Assembly: GCA_016187935.1 (NCBI GenBank)
Contig: JACPIU010000009.1
Location: 1 to 64,000 of the forward strand
Length of the DNA stretch: 64,000 nt
Direction of reading: 5' to 3'
Origin: Bdellovibrio sp.
GTDB taxonomy: Bacteria > Bdellovibrionota > Bacteriovoracia > Bacteriovoracales > Bacteriovoracaceae
Shown: positions 8,097 to 17,376 of the stretch, piece after piece
Position numbering within the stretch: the first letter of the stretch is position 1
Layout: every line of letters starts with the position of its first letter
The notes under the pieces: generated by a model
Database searches by the model: none
Seen by the model: only the letters and a program-made list of their open reading frames with translations
Told to the model about the DNA's origin: nothing
Translations under genes and position numbers: made by a program

Positions 8097-8981
8097 ATGC
8101 GACATCTTTTAATGTTATTGAGTATATGTATTTTCCCAGGCCTATCTTTGGCAGCACCGCTTGAACCAAAGTTGCTCCAAAGTCCTTATCCTCATCAGGT
8201 TATGCTTGAATTACCTCTTGGATATAAGATGCTTGGTGTGCCCTCGCGCTCCTTCGCTTTGAACTTCAAAAAGGGCCAGAAACGTATCACCTTGGACGAC
8301 GTCTTTTTGTCCGCTGACCAGCGAAGTTTGATTGTGACTGGATTTATCCCAAGCAAAAGCGTTAAAGGCAAATACCGACTTTCGGGAATCTTTTATCAAT
8401 CAAGTACCGCCGATGGATATGGTATCCAAGGCAACTGTCAAGTTTGGTATTTCGACCCATTTGTTCTCTCCTGTTATGACAATGGAGATCTCTTGCCTTA
8501 CACTTATTCTCGACTCCCTCTCAAAGTCGAAGCACTTACCCCTGTGGCCCCGCCGATCCCTCGATATGAAAATCTTGTCATTACCGCCAAAGTTACCGAG
8601 CTAGCATCAGGGGAGCAGAAGGTTAAAGTATCGGTCTCCAGCTCCCCCATGCTTTTTGAGTACTATACCGACTATGTAGAGTTTGGGGATTACGCTCTCC
8701 GTGGAAATCATGCTTATTTTTACTCATCGTATCTCACTCACATTAATACGAATAAAAACATTCTAGAGATTGAACATCTTTTTAGTGCCACAACTCTGGA
8801 ACGGGAAACCGTCAGACTCAGAGGGCTTAAGCTTAAATCCCTTTCGGGGAGAAATAAGTACGGGCAGATCGTCGCCCTCAAATGTGACGAAAAATCAGGA
8901 AAATTGATCCTCACGCATGGAACTACGTTTGAGGTCAAGGAGCAAATGCCATTAGATTATCCATGTCCTGTCGTCGAATAA
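8097..8981 (+). CDS. Exported protein of unknown function
   Basis: This is a 294-residue protein. The ATG at 8097 is preferred over an upstream TTG at 8040 because it has a G-rich ribosome-binding site (GGGGG) and starts a clean signal peptide (LLMLLSICIFPGLSLAA). The mature part is rich in beta-branched residues and aromatic residues (Tyr, Phe), with a Cys pair (QVWYF...LSCYD) and another near the end, so a periplasmic or outer-surface beta-rich fold is likely. I do not recognise the family. It stands alone and converges on the papain-like lipoprotein gene. Confidence 0.6.
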   Translation: MRHLLMLLSICIFPGLSLAAPLEPKLLQSPYPHQVMLELPLGYKMLGVPSRSFALNFKKGQKRITLDDVFLSADQRSLIVTGFIPSKSVKGKYRLSGIFYQSSTADGYGIQGNCQVWYFDPFVLSCYDNGDLLPYTYSRLPLKVEALTPVAPPIPRYENLVITAKVTELASGEQKVKVSVSSSPMLFEYYTDYVEFGDYALRGNHAYFYSSYLTHINTNKNILEIEHLFSATTLERETVRLRGLKLKSLSGRNKYGQIVALKCDEKSGKLILTHGTTFEVKEQMPLDYPCPVVE

Positions 8982-9012
8982 GAAACTCGTGGACATCGGT
9001 GCGTGATACTTT

Positions 9013-10230
9013 TTAAAAGGTTCCGCTAGGCACATCGAAGTTTGAACGGGGCAAGGTTCTCGTGCAGGCAGGGCCTTTTTCTATAAGGCATCTGCCACGT
9101 AAGGAATTGACCTGTGCAACCACGTCGTTGTTTTCATTGTGAGCAATTTTACAAAAACCTACTTTTTTGCCCAGATAGATGATCTCACCGGTGGCCTTAT
9201 CAACAATCATTTTATTGCCACAATGATTATTGCTAATGGCAGTTTGGGCGTTGTCCTTGATACACAAGATACTTTTGGTACCATCGGGTACCTCTTTTAC
9301 CTCTGTAACAAGCACCACGTGAGCGCTCAAACTATCACCAGCATTATTGAAGAGGAGACTGGGTGTTTGGTGATTTTCGGTGCGATATTTGAGATCGGCG
9401 ACCAAGGACGCGGCACTTGCCGCATCGAGTGGGCTCGAACTTGAGATGGAGCTGATGCCCTCCACCCCAATGGCCAGGCGACTCCATTCATGGCCGACAG
9501 CTTCGGCCAAAAGTTCTTTGATCTGTGAGTCACTTGAAAATTCTTTAAGACTGGCAAAACCAGCGATATCAACAGCTTGGTTTCTTCTGACTTTTTCAAT
9601 CAAAAATTTGTAGAATTTTGCACGATCCTCTGGGTACTCGAAGGTTGGTTTTGGTGTCTTGGGGTTAAAGAAGGCCAGATGGTTGAAGCGGCTGTTCATG
9701 GTGGCCAATCCCCAACAGAGACCTCCACCGGAGGCCAGAGGGACATATTTTCCAACGGAGGCGTCGGAGTTTCTGAGTTCAAAGTCTTCATTGTCCGTAG
9801 GTCCCATTTCCTGTCCGCCACGATTTAAAATCTCAAAATTCTCAGGGCAGAGAATATCGCAAGAACAGTTCTCTGTAGTGCATGTTCCCCATGCTTTACA
9901 AGAGCAATAGAGATCTCGCACTTTGGTCATATTTCCGGCCAATCCATCGATGGGTTCGTTAATGGTCGTGCCTGTACGAACACATAGCTGGTAGTGGGTG
10001 TCGTTGCTTAGACGTGCTCGCGCCTCTTCAGTCCTTTCTTTGTAATCACTCCAAGTTTTCCCACTGAGAGCATTGCTTGCGCTGCCAATCCAAGTAGATG
10101 GTTCATTGACTATATTTTCCAATGCTGCCCCAACACCGTAGGAGGCTTGATCACAGCCTTGAATAAAGACCACCCCAAGTGACAGGATGAAGAGCACTAT
10201 GACTACTGTCATGTAATAATGACTTTTCAT
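9013..10230 (-). CDS. Lipoprotein with papain-like Cys-His-Asn/Asp site
   Basis: This is a 405-residue protein whose signal peptide ends in the lipobox IQGC, with Cys26 as the lipidated residue. A Cys-rich segment (about residues 109-128) follows. The core has GGGLCWGLA with Cys172, SAHVVLVTEV with His304, and IKDNA with Asp326/Asn327. This is the Cys...His...Asn/Asp order and local context (nucleophile before a helix, His in a strand) of papain-fold peptidases. The match is by motif only. Its ATG follows directly on the stop codon of the TPR gene upstream, so the two are co-transcribed. Target and activity are unknown. Confidence 0.6.
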   Translation of the reverse strand: MKSHYYMTVVIVLFILSLGVVFIQGCDQASYGVGAALENIVNEPSTWIGSASNALSGKTWSDYKERTEEARARLSNDTHYQLCVRTGTTINEPIDGLAGNMTKVRDLYCSCKAWGTCTTENCSCDILCPENFEILNRGGQEMGPTDNEDFELRNSDASVGKYVPLASGGGLCWGLATMNSRFNHLAFFNPKTPKPTFEYPEDRAKFYKFLIEKVRRNQAVDIAGFASLKEFSSDSQIKELLAEAVGHEWSRLAIGVEGISSISSSSPLDAASAASLVADLKYRTENHQTPSLLFNNAGDSLSAHVVLVTEVKEVPDGTKSILCIKDNAQTAISNNHCGNKMIVDKATGEIIYLGKKVGFCKIAHNENNDVVAQVNSLRGRCLIEKGPACTRTLPRSNFDVPSGTF

Positions 10231-11064
10231 TTATTTCAAATCCTTGATAGCGGACAGCAAATATTTCTTGTCCTCATGAACGACCGACAAATATTTTTCT
10301 AATTTTTCCAATTGGATCGGTGATAGCTTGTTTGAGCTCAGATAGCTTTGAAGAATGCCACAAATTTGCACAGTATATCCTTTCTCTCCCTTTTTGGCCT
10401 TTTGGGCGATGGGCGAGCACTTCAATTTTTTCTTTTCTACCTTGCCATAAACCAGCACCTGGAGAATGTCGTAGGAAATGAGCACAATGGGAGATGTCTT
10501 TTCTGTAATTGACGTGGGATTCAACATGGCCAGGGCCTTGTCATATTCCTTTTTTTCAATGTAGCTTTGCAAGTCATTGAGGGCAACGTATTGGCCAAAG
10601 AATCCCTTGTATGTATAGGCGCCTTGTCCTGCCCTTCTCAAGACGCGATCCATGGTCTTGAGCCACTCCTCTATCCCCGGATTTTTTTCTTTGGGATGTT
10701 GAGCAAAGTATTTTTCGGCATTTTCAAGACGTTGGATGGCGGTCTTTTTGTCATTTTTGTTTAAGGCGATTCCCACAAGGTTGATATGGGCTTCGGCCTT
10801 CGCGCCATCAACTGCAAGATCGATGGCCTTTTGATAGTATTCTTCCGATTTGTCCAGAAAATCATAATCATGGAGTTCTCTGCCGGCCATAAGATAGAGA
10901 AGCAGCAATTTGTCATCATCAACTTTTTTATCTTTGAGTATTTGCAGTGCTTTTTTTTCAATCGCTTCGAAATTGGGAGGAAAATCAGATGAACCGAAAG
11001 TGACTAGAATGGGAGTTAAGATGACAAGGCCGATAGAGACATACTTTTTTAGCTGGGAAATCAT
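10231..11064 (-). CDS. Exported TPR-like protein
   Basis: This is a 277-residue protein with a signal peptide (VSIGLVILTPILVTFGSS) and helical repeat units rich in Ala/Leu/Tyr from about residue 45 to 180. LYLMAGRELHDYDFLDKSEE and the following YQKAIDLAVDGAKAEAHIN look like TPRs, which usually bind partner proteins. Its stop codon abuts the start of the papain-like lipoprotein, so it may hold or regulate that protein at the membrane; this is inference from operon structure. No strong Shine-Dalgarno is visible before the ATG. Confidence 0.6.
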   Translation of the reverse strand: MISQLKKYVSIGLVILTPILVTFGSSDFPPNFEAIEKKALQILKDKKVDDDKLLLLYLMAGRELHDYDFLDKSEEYYQKAIDLAVDGAKAEAHINLVGIALNKNDKKTAIQRLENAEKYFAQHPKEKNPGIEEWLKTMDRVLRRAGQGAYTYKGFFGQYVALNDLQSYIEKKEYDKALAMLNPTSITEKTSPIVLISYDILQVLVYGKVEKKKLKCSPIAQKAKKGEKGYTVQICGILQSYLSSNKLSPIQLEKLEKYLSVVHEDKKYLLSAIKDLK

Positions 11065-11388
11065 TTTAATTTATACCTATAAATGATACAAGTTTTGTCA
11101 ATCTGATCCATTTTAAGGGAATTCAAAAGAAATATATAGACGGGAAATATCCATAAGATTATGGATGTAATTTTTCTGTGCGATATTTTGCTCGATACAA
11201 AGATCTTCGACATTGCAAATCCCCAAATTATTCTACCAAATTACCCTTTAACAAATCATGCCCAAGGATGTTTTTTCCTCCTACTGTCATGGCAAGATCA
11301 TGCGATAATGTTTGAAAGAATTTATCAAGCTCATGGCCTCGTTGAGAAACGGTCAAAGAGAAAGGTCACAATTAACAGGGAAATTTCC

Positions 11389-13095
11389 ATGGAACACGAT
11401 TACCGCCAACTTAAAGGCATTCATTTTTTACGATTAAAAGGCACTCACAATCAGCGCGCCCGTATGCATGGCGAGCTTTTAAAAACTGCCATCCAAGAAG
11501 GTGCCCTACCCGCTTTGGCCAAAAAAAATGAATGGATTATTCGAAGGGCCGGTGGGGTCTTTTCCTGGAAACCCTTGCAAGATGCGGCGGTGCTCTTTTA
11601 CCACAATCTTTTAATTCCTCTTATGGCGAAATCGCTGTTGCAGCGTGATCGCGATCTTATGCTGAATTTGGCCGAAGCGGCGGGAATACCCTACCAAACT
11701 ATTTCGCGCGCCATGTTTCAGGCCGACGGTCTAATGCTCTTGTCCCGACTTTCCATTATGAAATATCTCTTTAAAGATTTTCCTGCTCAGGAGTTGCCGG
11801 GTTGTTCCAGTTCCGTGGTTCATCCCAAACTTACTTTGGCGGGAAAAATGCTGGTTTCGCGTAATCAGGATTATCCCGTGACCGGCCCATGGGAACGGGA
11901 AACCACCGTGATCTTCCACCAACCCACTGAGCCGGGGGAAATTCCCCATGTTTCGGTGGTGAGTGCCGGTCTTCATACCGCCGGATTGACCAGCATGAAC
12001 CAAGAAGGTCTCACGGTGGCGGCCCACGCTCATTTCGGACGCGATGTGAGCGTACGAGGTATGCCGGTTTTTGTTTTGGGAGGATTGATTGCCTCGCAGG
12101 CAAAAAATTTAAATGAAGCCGTGGACATTGTTCGCAAGCATAACCGTTACGCCAACTGGACTTTTGTGGTTTCTTCTGCCAAGGAACAGAATGCCATGGC
12201 GGTGGAAATGGGGCCAAAAAAGATGGCCATCCGTTATCTTGAAGATGGACTCCTCACCCATACCAATTTTTTTCATACGGAAATGCAACAAAATGAGGCA
12301 CTCATTTGCGGCGGGCGCTATCACGATGATCAAGCACGCATCTGTCGCATGCGGCAAGTCTTGATGGCCAACAGAGGACGTATCACTCCCGCAACCATGA
12401 GTGCCATGCTGGGCGACCATGTCGATCCCTGGACGGGGGAAGAGCGCGTACTCGGCAACACTTTGAGTGTTATGGCCACTGTCAAGTCAGTGGTTTTTTC
12501 TCCTGAGGAGCAAATTCTCTATGTCAGTACCCGCGGTCGTTCGCCCATGGGGCTGGGTGATTTCATGCAAATCGATGCCAAATCTTTTTGGACTGATCAA
12601 ACCAGTGAGGAGGCTTGGCCCATGATTGCCGGCAATAGTCCAAAAACCCCGGGATTTATGGCGGCAGTAGAGGCCTATCGCGAGGGATATCGCATCTGGC
12701 ATATGGAATCCCATACTGAAGACTATGCTGAACGTGCCTTGGTATGTTTGAGAAAGGCACAGGCACTTCTGCCCAGTGATCCTCACCTTTCCATGCAAGT
12801 GGGAAATGTGGCCTTAAAATTGGGGCATTTCGCAGAAGCCATCAAACATCTGGAGCAAGCAAAAAAAGGCAAATTGGCGCAATACTTAGCAGCGGTATGC
12901 GATTTATTTTTGGCCAGGGCCTGGGATGCCACAGGCGATCGTGACAGGGCCCTCAAGCTCTATCAAATCTGGGCCAATTATCCCGACCCAAGATTGCGTG
13001 AGGCCATGTTAGAGGGAGTTCGCCGCCCCTACCATAAAAAGCAAATCGGCCAGATCATGCTGGACATGCAATTTATTGATCCGATTATGTATTGA
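11389..13095 (+). CDS. C45-type acyltransferase/hydrolase (Ntn fold) with C-terminal TPR domain
   Basis: I use the ATG at 11389, which has AGGGA seven bases upstream; the frame is open further up to 11161 but that part has no protein-like features. The 568-residue product contains PGCSSSVVHPKLTLAGKMLV followed by RNQDYP, the pattern of peptidase family C45 and acyl-coenzyme A:6-aminopenicillanic-acid acyltransferases. In these a Cys is exposed by self-cleavage and becomes the N-terminal nucleophile. TAGLTSMNQEGLTVA and the later conserved His/Asn segments also fit. The last 120 residues (ALVCLRKAQALLPSDPHLSM onward) form TPRs. The natural substrate is unknown. The 3' end overlaps clpB by 11 bp, tail to tail. 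Confidence 0.7.
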   Translation: MEHDYRQLKGIHFLRLKGTHNQRARMHGELLKTAIQEGALPALAKKNEWIIRRAGGVFSWKPLQDAAVLFYHNLLIPLMAKSLLQRDRDLMLNLAEAAGIPYQTISRAMFQADGLMLLSRLSIMKYLFKDFPAQELPGCSSSVVHPKLTLAGKMLVSRNQDYPVTGPWERETTVIFHQPTEPGEIPHVSVVSAGLHTAGLTSMNQEGLTVAAHAHFGRDVSVRGMPVFVLGGLIASQAKNLNEAVDIVRKHNRYANWTFVVSSAKEQNAMAVEMGPKKMAIRYLEDGLLTHTNFFHTEMQQNEALICGGRYHDDQARICRMRQVLMANRGRITPATMSAMLGDHVDPWTGEERVLGNTLSVMATVKSVVFSPEEQILYVSTRGRSPMGLGDFMQIDAKSFWTDQTSEEAWPMIAGNSPKTPGFMAAVEAYREGYRIWHMESHTEDYAERALVCLRKAQALLPSDPHLSMQVGNVALKLGHFAEAIKHLEQAKKGKLAQYLAAVCDLFLARAWDATGDRDRALKLYQIWANYPDPRLREAMLEGVRRPYHKKQIGQIMLDMQFIDPIMY

Positions 13096-15463
13096 GAGAT
13101 GCAAACGTCACCTCACGTCCGTCAAAACTGGCGCGGATTTTCCCTTCCGGCAGATTGCCAGATAAAAGCATGACCGATAGAGGTCTTGTCACAAGTTTCT
13201 GAAAAGTCGCTTGTAAGGGGCGGGCACCGTAAGTGGTGTCGAAACCGCGTTCCATCAAGGTCTGCACCAGCGGTTGATCCAATTCAACCGCCAGTTTCTT
13301 GCTGCTTAGACGTTCATTTAGGAGCGCCAATTGCTTATTGACCAATTCCCGATGAATATCTGCCGTCAGAGCATTGTAGTGTAAAATGGCATCCAAGCGG
13401 CCTAAAACTTCCGGTTTGAACTGGTGACGATAATCTTTGGTATTACTGGTAATGAAGATAATGGTGTTTTTGAAATTGATGGTTCGACCTCGATTGTCGG
13501 TCAAACGTCCATCGTCCAAAATCTGCAAGAGTATATCGGCAAAATCCTCATGGGCCTTTTCCATTTCATCAAAAAGAATCACGGCATAACTATTGCGTCG
13601 GACAGCTTCCGTCAATATTCCGCCTTCCTCATAGCCCACATAGCCGGCAGGAGCACCAATCAGTTTGGCCACCGAATGTTTTTCGGAGTATTCGGACAAG
13701 TCAATTCGAATCATTTTCTTTTCATCGTTAAATAAAAACTGCGCCACTGATTTGGCGGTTTCGGTTTTACCCACACCCGAAGGGCCTAAGAGTAAAAATG
13801 AACCAAGAGGCCTGGTTTCATCGGTCAGGCCGGCATGGGCCGCCATAAGAGCACCGGCGATTTCGTGAAGTGCCTCATTTTGACCGAGGACTCGTTTTTT
13901 CAAGGCACCTTCTAATTCCAAAATGCGATCCTGTTCAGACTTCAATATCTTCTCAAGAGGTATGCCGGTTTGTTTGGCAATGACTAAGGCAATATCCTTC
14001 TTTCCCAAGACCCAATCATGAGTACAAGCGGCCAGTTGTTTTTGGACTTCTGGAATCATGCCATATTTGATTTTGGATGCCTCTTCAAAGTTGCCTTGAC
14101 GTTCCGCCTGCTCATAATCGAACTTCAGACGGTCGAGTTGATTTTGTAATTCTGATACTTTTTTGACCGATAAAACTTCCGATGCCCAACGCTTTTTTTC
14201 CGCTTCAAATTTAATCTTCAGTTTTTCCGCCTCTTTGGCAATTTCACGGCCGCTTTCCGGATCAACTTTGGATAAAATCATTTTTGAACGGATTTCGCTT
14301 TCCAGTTCAACTAAATTGGCCGGCATGGCCTCAGCGGCTATTTTCATGCTACTGCAGGCCTCATCAATTAAATCGATCGCCTTATCGGGTAAATATTTAT
14401 CGGTGACGTATTGCACGGATAAAGTGACCGCCTGGACAATCGCCTCATCCGAGATTTTAATCCCGTGATGTCCTTCGAATTTGTCTTTGACTCCCATCAA
14501 TATGCCGATGGTATCTTCCATCGATGGCTCTTTGATGGGAACACTGCGGAACCTGCGTGCCAGAGCGGCATCACCTAAAATATATTTTTGATATTCATCT
14601 TCGGTGGTGGCACCGATACAGTGGAGTTCGCCACGTGCCAAGGCCGGTTTCAGTAAATTAGCGGCATCCATGGCGCCATCGGTGCGTCCAGCTCCGACTA
14701 ACTGGTGAATCTCGTCGATAAAGAGAATCGCCTGACCGCTTTTTTGCTTGATAAATTTGAGCATGGCCTGCATGCGTTCTTCAAACTCCCCGCGGAATTT
14801 TGTTCCCGCCATTAATGCTCCCAAATCCAAGGTGAAAACTTCTTTTCCTTTCAGAACGTCCGGAACATTGTCGCGATGAATGGCCAGGGCCAGACCTTCC
14901 ACAATGGCAGTTTTTCCCACTCCCGCCGCGCCAACCAGGACAGGGTTATTTTTCCCTCGGCGCCCCAGGATTTCCATCACCATGCGGATTTCTTTATCAC
15001 GTCCAATCACGGGATCAAGTTTTCCCTTTGAAGCCATTTCTATTAAATTAATTAGGAAAGCTGGTGCTGCCTCTTCTTCAGATTGTTCCCCTTCTTTAAA
15101 TTTATTGTAATCAATATTAAGCTGAGGAAAAATCCTCGGAAGTTGTTTTATGAGGTCGCGCTCCTCAATGGCATCTCTACCTGTTTGAATAACTTCACTG
15201 CTGGCATAGGTTATCCATTCAGACAACGAGGGCCCGGGGCGAAGTTGGTCCAGGGCCAAGGCCTTGCTCACAGTTGGAAGTTTTTTAAGTTCCGTTTCAA
15301 CTTCTGATCGATATTCTTTTAAGGCCGCATGAGTGTGACTTTTAGGGTGATTCATGAGTCCATACAATAGATGGAGGGCATGCAGTTCGCTATTTTTTCG
15401 CTTAATGGCCTCGGTTTGGGCCAGGTCAAAAGCGCCACGGGGAATTTCATGCAAATTGTACAT
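13085..15463 (-). CDS. clpB: ClpB-like AAA+ disaggregase
   Basis: This is a 792-residue double-AAA protein. A Clp N-domain covers about residues 1-140. The first AAA module has Walker A GAAGVGKT and the [20 protein letters not shown] segment. A middle coiled coil includes [20 protein letters not shown], as in ClpB. The second AAA module has [11 protein letters not shown] and [13 protein letters not shown]. No IGF/IGL loop for ClpP docking is visible; the corresponding segment ([20 protein letters not shown]) is short. Together these support an unfoldase/disaggregase working with the DnaK system rather than a protease subunit. I start at 15463 because GGAGG lies five bases before that ATG; the ATG at 15475 is part of the ribosome-binding site region. 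It is slightly shorter than the usual 850-870 residues. Confidence 0.85.
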   Translation of the reverse strand: MYNLHEIPRGAFDLAQTEAIKRKNSELHALHLLYGLMNHPKSHTHAALKEYRSEVETELKKLPTVSKALALDQLRPGPSLSEWITYASSEVIQTGRDAIEERDLIKQLPRIFPQLNIDYNKFKEGEQSEEEAAPAFLINLIEMASKGKLDPVIGRDKEIRMVMEILGRRGKNNPVLVGAAGVGKTAIVEGLALAIHRDNVPDVLKGKEVFTLDLGALMAGTKFRGEFEERMQAMLKFIKQKSGQAILFIDEIHQLVGAGRTDGAMDAANLLKPALARGELHCIGATTEDEYQKYILGDAALARRFRSVPIKEPSMEDTIGILMGVKDKFEGHHGIKISDEAIVQAVTLSVQYVTDKYLPDKAIDLIDEACSSMKIAAEAMPANLVELESEIRSKMILSKVDPESGREIAKEAEKLKIKFEAEKKRWASEVLSVKKVSELQNQLDRLKFDYEQAERQGNFEEASKIKYGMIPEVQKQLAACTHDWVLGKKDIALVIAKQTGIPLEKILKSEQDRILELEGALKKRVLGQNEALHEIAGALMAAHAGLTDETRPLGSFLLLGPSGVGKTETAKSVAQFLFNDEKKMIRIDLSEYSEKHSVAKLIGAPAGYVGYEEGGILTEAVRRNSYAVILFDEMEKAHEDFADILLQILDDGRLTDNRGRTINFKNTIIFITSNTKDYRHQFKPEVLGRLDAILHYNALTADIHRELVNKQLALLNERLSSKKLAVELDQPLVQTLMERGFDTTYGARPLQATFQKLVTRPLSVMLLSGNLPEGKIRASFDGREVTFASLNT

Positions 15464-15774
15464 AAACACCTCCATTAGTGATACTTGGTTAAATTGGGTG
15501 TGTTTTTTTTAACGTCAATGGTTGATGATATTTTAGGACGTCCTGGTGAATTTTTGTCAGTGGCATCAACGGCCAGTTTATGGGGCACTTTTTTTTGGCC
15601 TGTTTTATTTTATGATGTCATAAACAGATTTAACTTATAGAAAAGACGTCGACCAAAGAGATACTTGAGTCAAAAAGCACAATGCTTGATAATGAGGTGA
15701 TTTTTGCCAGTTTGTAAGTTGAGGAAATAGTTTTTAACTTTTCATGTTACAATTTTTTTTGTTAAGGGAGGCCA
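15464..15774. other. Divergent intergenic region (clpB / receiver-like gene)
   Basis: This holds the promoters of two divergent genes. It contains a 7-bp inverted repeat TTTATGA-TG-TCATAAA at 15609-15624, which could be an operator. On the minus strand there is a CCCCATAA stretch that resembles a heat-shock -10 element, but no matching -35 was found. No small gene is evident. Confidence 0.4.
15665..15693 (+). promoter_or_regulatory. Predicted sigma70-type promoter
   Basis: TTGAGT at 15665-15670 and GATAAT at 15688-15693 are spaced by 17 bases and lie about 80 bases before the ATG at 15775. This is a reasonable housekeeping promoter for the receiver-like gene. It is a pattern match only. Confidence 0.4.
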
Positions 15775-16194
15775 ATGAGTACAAATTTCGGATTTGAAAT
15801 CATGACGTCACTTGGTCCTTCAATTGGGTCTCGTGATAACGACAAAAGCACCAATAAACAGCGTGAGTTGCGGCCTATCAAAGGCAAAATTGTGGTGGTG
15901 GAAACTTCCCCCGAGGCAACCCGGCGACTGCGCAGTATCTTCTATCAATTTGAGGTGGTGACACTATCTCAAGCTGATGATTTTACGGTGAAAAGTGCAC
16001 TGCTTGAGCATCCCGATTGCTCCCTGCTCATGATTCAAAAAAGCTTGATGATTTATCATCGTCCGGCGATTTTGGGTGTCATGGACCTTCTCGTATCACT
16101 GGGAATCCCCGTCCTCTTTCATGAAAAAAATGACATCACATTCAGTGATAAGTTGTTAGAAAAGGCCGTCAAGGCCATGGGGCTTTGGGGATAA
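15775..16194 (+). CDS. Small protein with degenerate receiver-like domain
   Basis: This is a 139-residue protein with a strong ribosome-binding site (AAGGGAGG six bases before ATG). After a 35-residue polar N-terminus it reads like a response-regulator receiver fold: KIVVVETSPEATRRLRSIF as strand 1/helix 1, and CSLLMIQKSLM in place of the strand 3 that normally carries the phospho-acceptor Asp. GIPVLFHEKND follows as the strand-4 equivalent. The acceptor Asp and the acidic pair near the N-terminus are missing, so if it is a receiver it is a phosphorylation-independent pseudo-receiver. It is followed by a deacetylase gene about 95 bases downstream, apparently a separate unit. Confidence 0.45.
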   Translation: MSTNFGFEIMTSLGPSIGSRDNDKSTNKQRELRPIKGKIVVVETSPEATRRLRSIFYQFEVVTLSQADDFTVKSALLEHPDCSLLMIQKSLMIYHRPAILGVMDLLVSLGIPVLFHEKNDITFSDKLLEKAVKAMGLWG

Positions 16195-16229
16195 ATCCTT
16201 ACTTTTTTTCCTACATTCTTCCCATTATG

Positions 16230-16244
16230 ATGGCAATCTGCCAT
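16230..16244. promoter_or_regulatory. Short inverted repeat upstream of the deacetylase gene
   Basis: ATGGCA-ATC-TGCCAT lies about 45 bases before the deacetylase ATG. It may be an operator, but arms of six bases are short and there is no T-run for a terminator. Confidence 0.25.
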
Positions 16245-16289
16245 AACCTCGCCTGAATTTTATAACTTTACAGAATCAGGGGAAGAACG

Positions 16290-17198
16290 ATGCATTTATC
16301 ATTAAAGAATGCCTTAATGAGCGGCTTGCTCTTTTCAATTTTAACTCTTGCCAATGCTCAGGCGCACTCACTCCCAAAACAGTTTCCTGAAGATAACATG
16401 ATTTACCGGCCAGGCCAAGATGTTGGGATGGCGCCTTACCGTGCCGTTTCTCTCTATGGAACCAATCAATTCGCCCTGACATACGACGATGGCCCACATG
16501 CCACGCGCACACCAAAAATCCTGGACCTGCTCAAGGAATTTGGAGTTACCGCCACCTTCTTTGTTTTAACTTCACAGATCAATGAAACCACCCGTCCCAT
16601 TATCGAGCGAATCGTGAATGAAGGCCATCAGTTGGCCAGCCATGATCAGGATCATGACGATAATAATGGCGAGACAGGCCCGATATATAAGAGTGAACTC
16701 AGTCAATCGATTGTCACTCTCGAAGGCATCTTGGCAGAAATGGGAGTTCATCAGAGGGAAATGTATTATCGCTTTCCTTATGGTGCTTACGGCAAGGCGC
16801 GCACTTATCACCATCTGAACGTCATGAAAGAAGTCTCGCGAGAATTGTATGGTGAAAATTGCATTAATTTTGTTTTCTGGGATATTGATTCTAGCGATTG
16901 GTTGCCCTCCATCACATCGGAAGAAGTCGCTCAAGGCGTGAAGGCCCATATGGAAGGTGGCACGGCCTATTCTTTCAAGGCGGCGACAGTAAATGGACGA
17001 CGGGTTTGGACGAAAGTTTCCTATCAAATCACCAAGCCACTCAAGGGCGGAGTGGTGCTCATGCATGATATTCAAGAAAAAACCTTAAGTGCCACGCGCT
17101 TGATTTTGACCGAGGCCAAGGCGAAAGGCTGGAAGGTTGTGCCTTTGAACATCTCCAAAGAGTTCAATTATGGCAATAAGGAATGTGTACTGAAATAA
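16290..17198 (+). CDS. Exported polysaccharide deacetylase (NodB domain)
   Basis: This is a 302-residue protein with a signal peptide (about 24 residues, ending AQAHS) and a complete NodB domain of carbohydrate esterase family 4. Motif 1 is TYDDGPHATRTPKIL with the catalytic base and metal-binding Asp. Motif 2 is ASHDQDHDD, providing the metal His residues. Motif 3 is YRFPYGAYG, motif 4 is FWDIDSSDW and motif 5 is GGVVLMHDI with the catalytic His. Such enzymes remove acetyl groups from peptidoglycan GlcNAc/MurNAc or chitin-like polymers. In Bdellovibrio, family members act on prey peptidoglycan, which is an attractive but unproven role here. The start has GGGGA upstream. A terminator follows the gene. 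Confidence 0.85.
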   Translation: MHLSLKNALMSGLLFSILTLANAQAHSLPKQFPEDNMIYRPGQDVGMAPYRAVSLYGTNQFALTYDDGPHATRTPKILDLLKEFGVTATFFVLTSQINETTRPIIERIVNEGHQLASHDQDHDDNNGETGPIYKSELSQSIVTLEGILAEMGVHQREMYYRFPYGAYGKARTYHHLNVMKEVSRELYGENCINFVFWDIDSSDWLPSITSEEVAQGVKAHMEGGTAYSFKAATVNGRRVWTKVSYQITKPLKGGVVLMHDIQEKTLSATRLILTEAKAKGWKVVPLNISKEFNYGNKECVLK

Positions 17199-17240
17199 TT
17201 TGCATTTCCCCTCTGCCTCAAATAATTGCCAGCAACTTTT

Positions 17241-17271
17241 AAAAAAGCCCCATCGACGGGGCTTTTTTTTT
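17241..17271 (+). terminator. Rho-independent terminator
   Basis: A GCCCC-ATCGAC-GGGGC stem-loop with an A-run before and nine T after follows the deacetylase stop codon by about 50 bases. Because A- and T-runs flank both sides it could work in both directions. It shows that the frame open from 17200 is not coding up to 17377. Confidence 0.85.
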
Positions 17272-17376
17272 GCATTTTTTTTATTGTTTTCAAGTATTTA
17301 TGAAAGAGGAACCTGGGCCATAATTTTATCCAGAGATATGACCGAGAAGATAGGAGACAATATTGGTGTGTTATCT

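Noticed and set aside
11161-11388. N-terminal extension of the C45-type protein
   Set aside because: There is no ribosome-binding site at the upstream starts, the sequence is not domain-like, and a good site precedes ATG 11389.
17200-17376. N-terminal extension of the exported protein starting at 17377
   Set aside because: It contains a strong rho-independent terminator and no protein-like sequence; the signal peptide begins at 17377.
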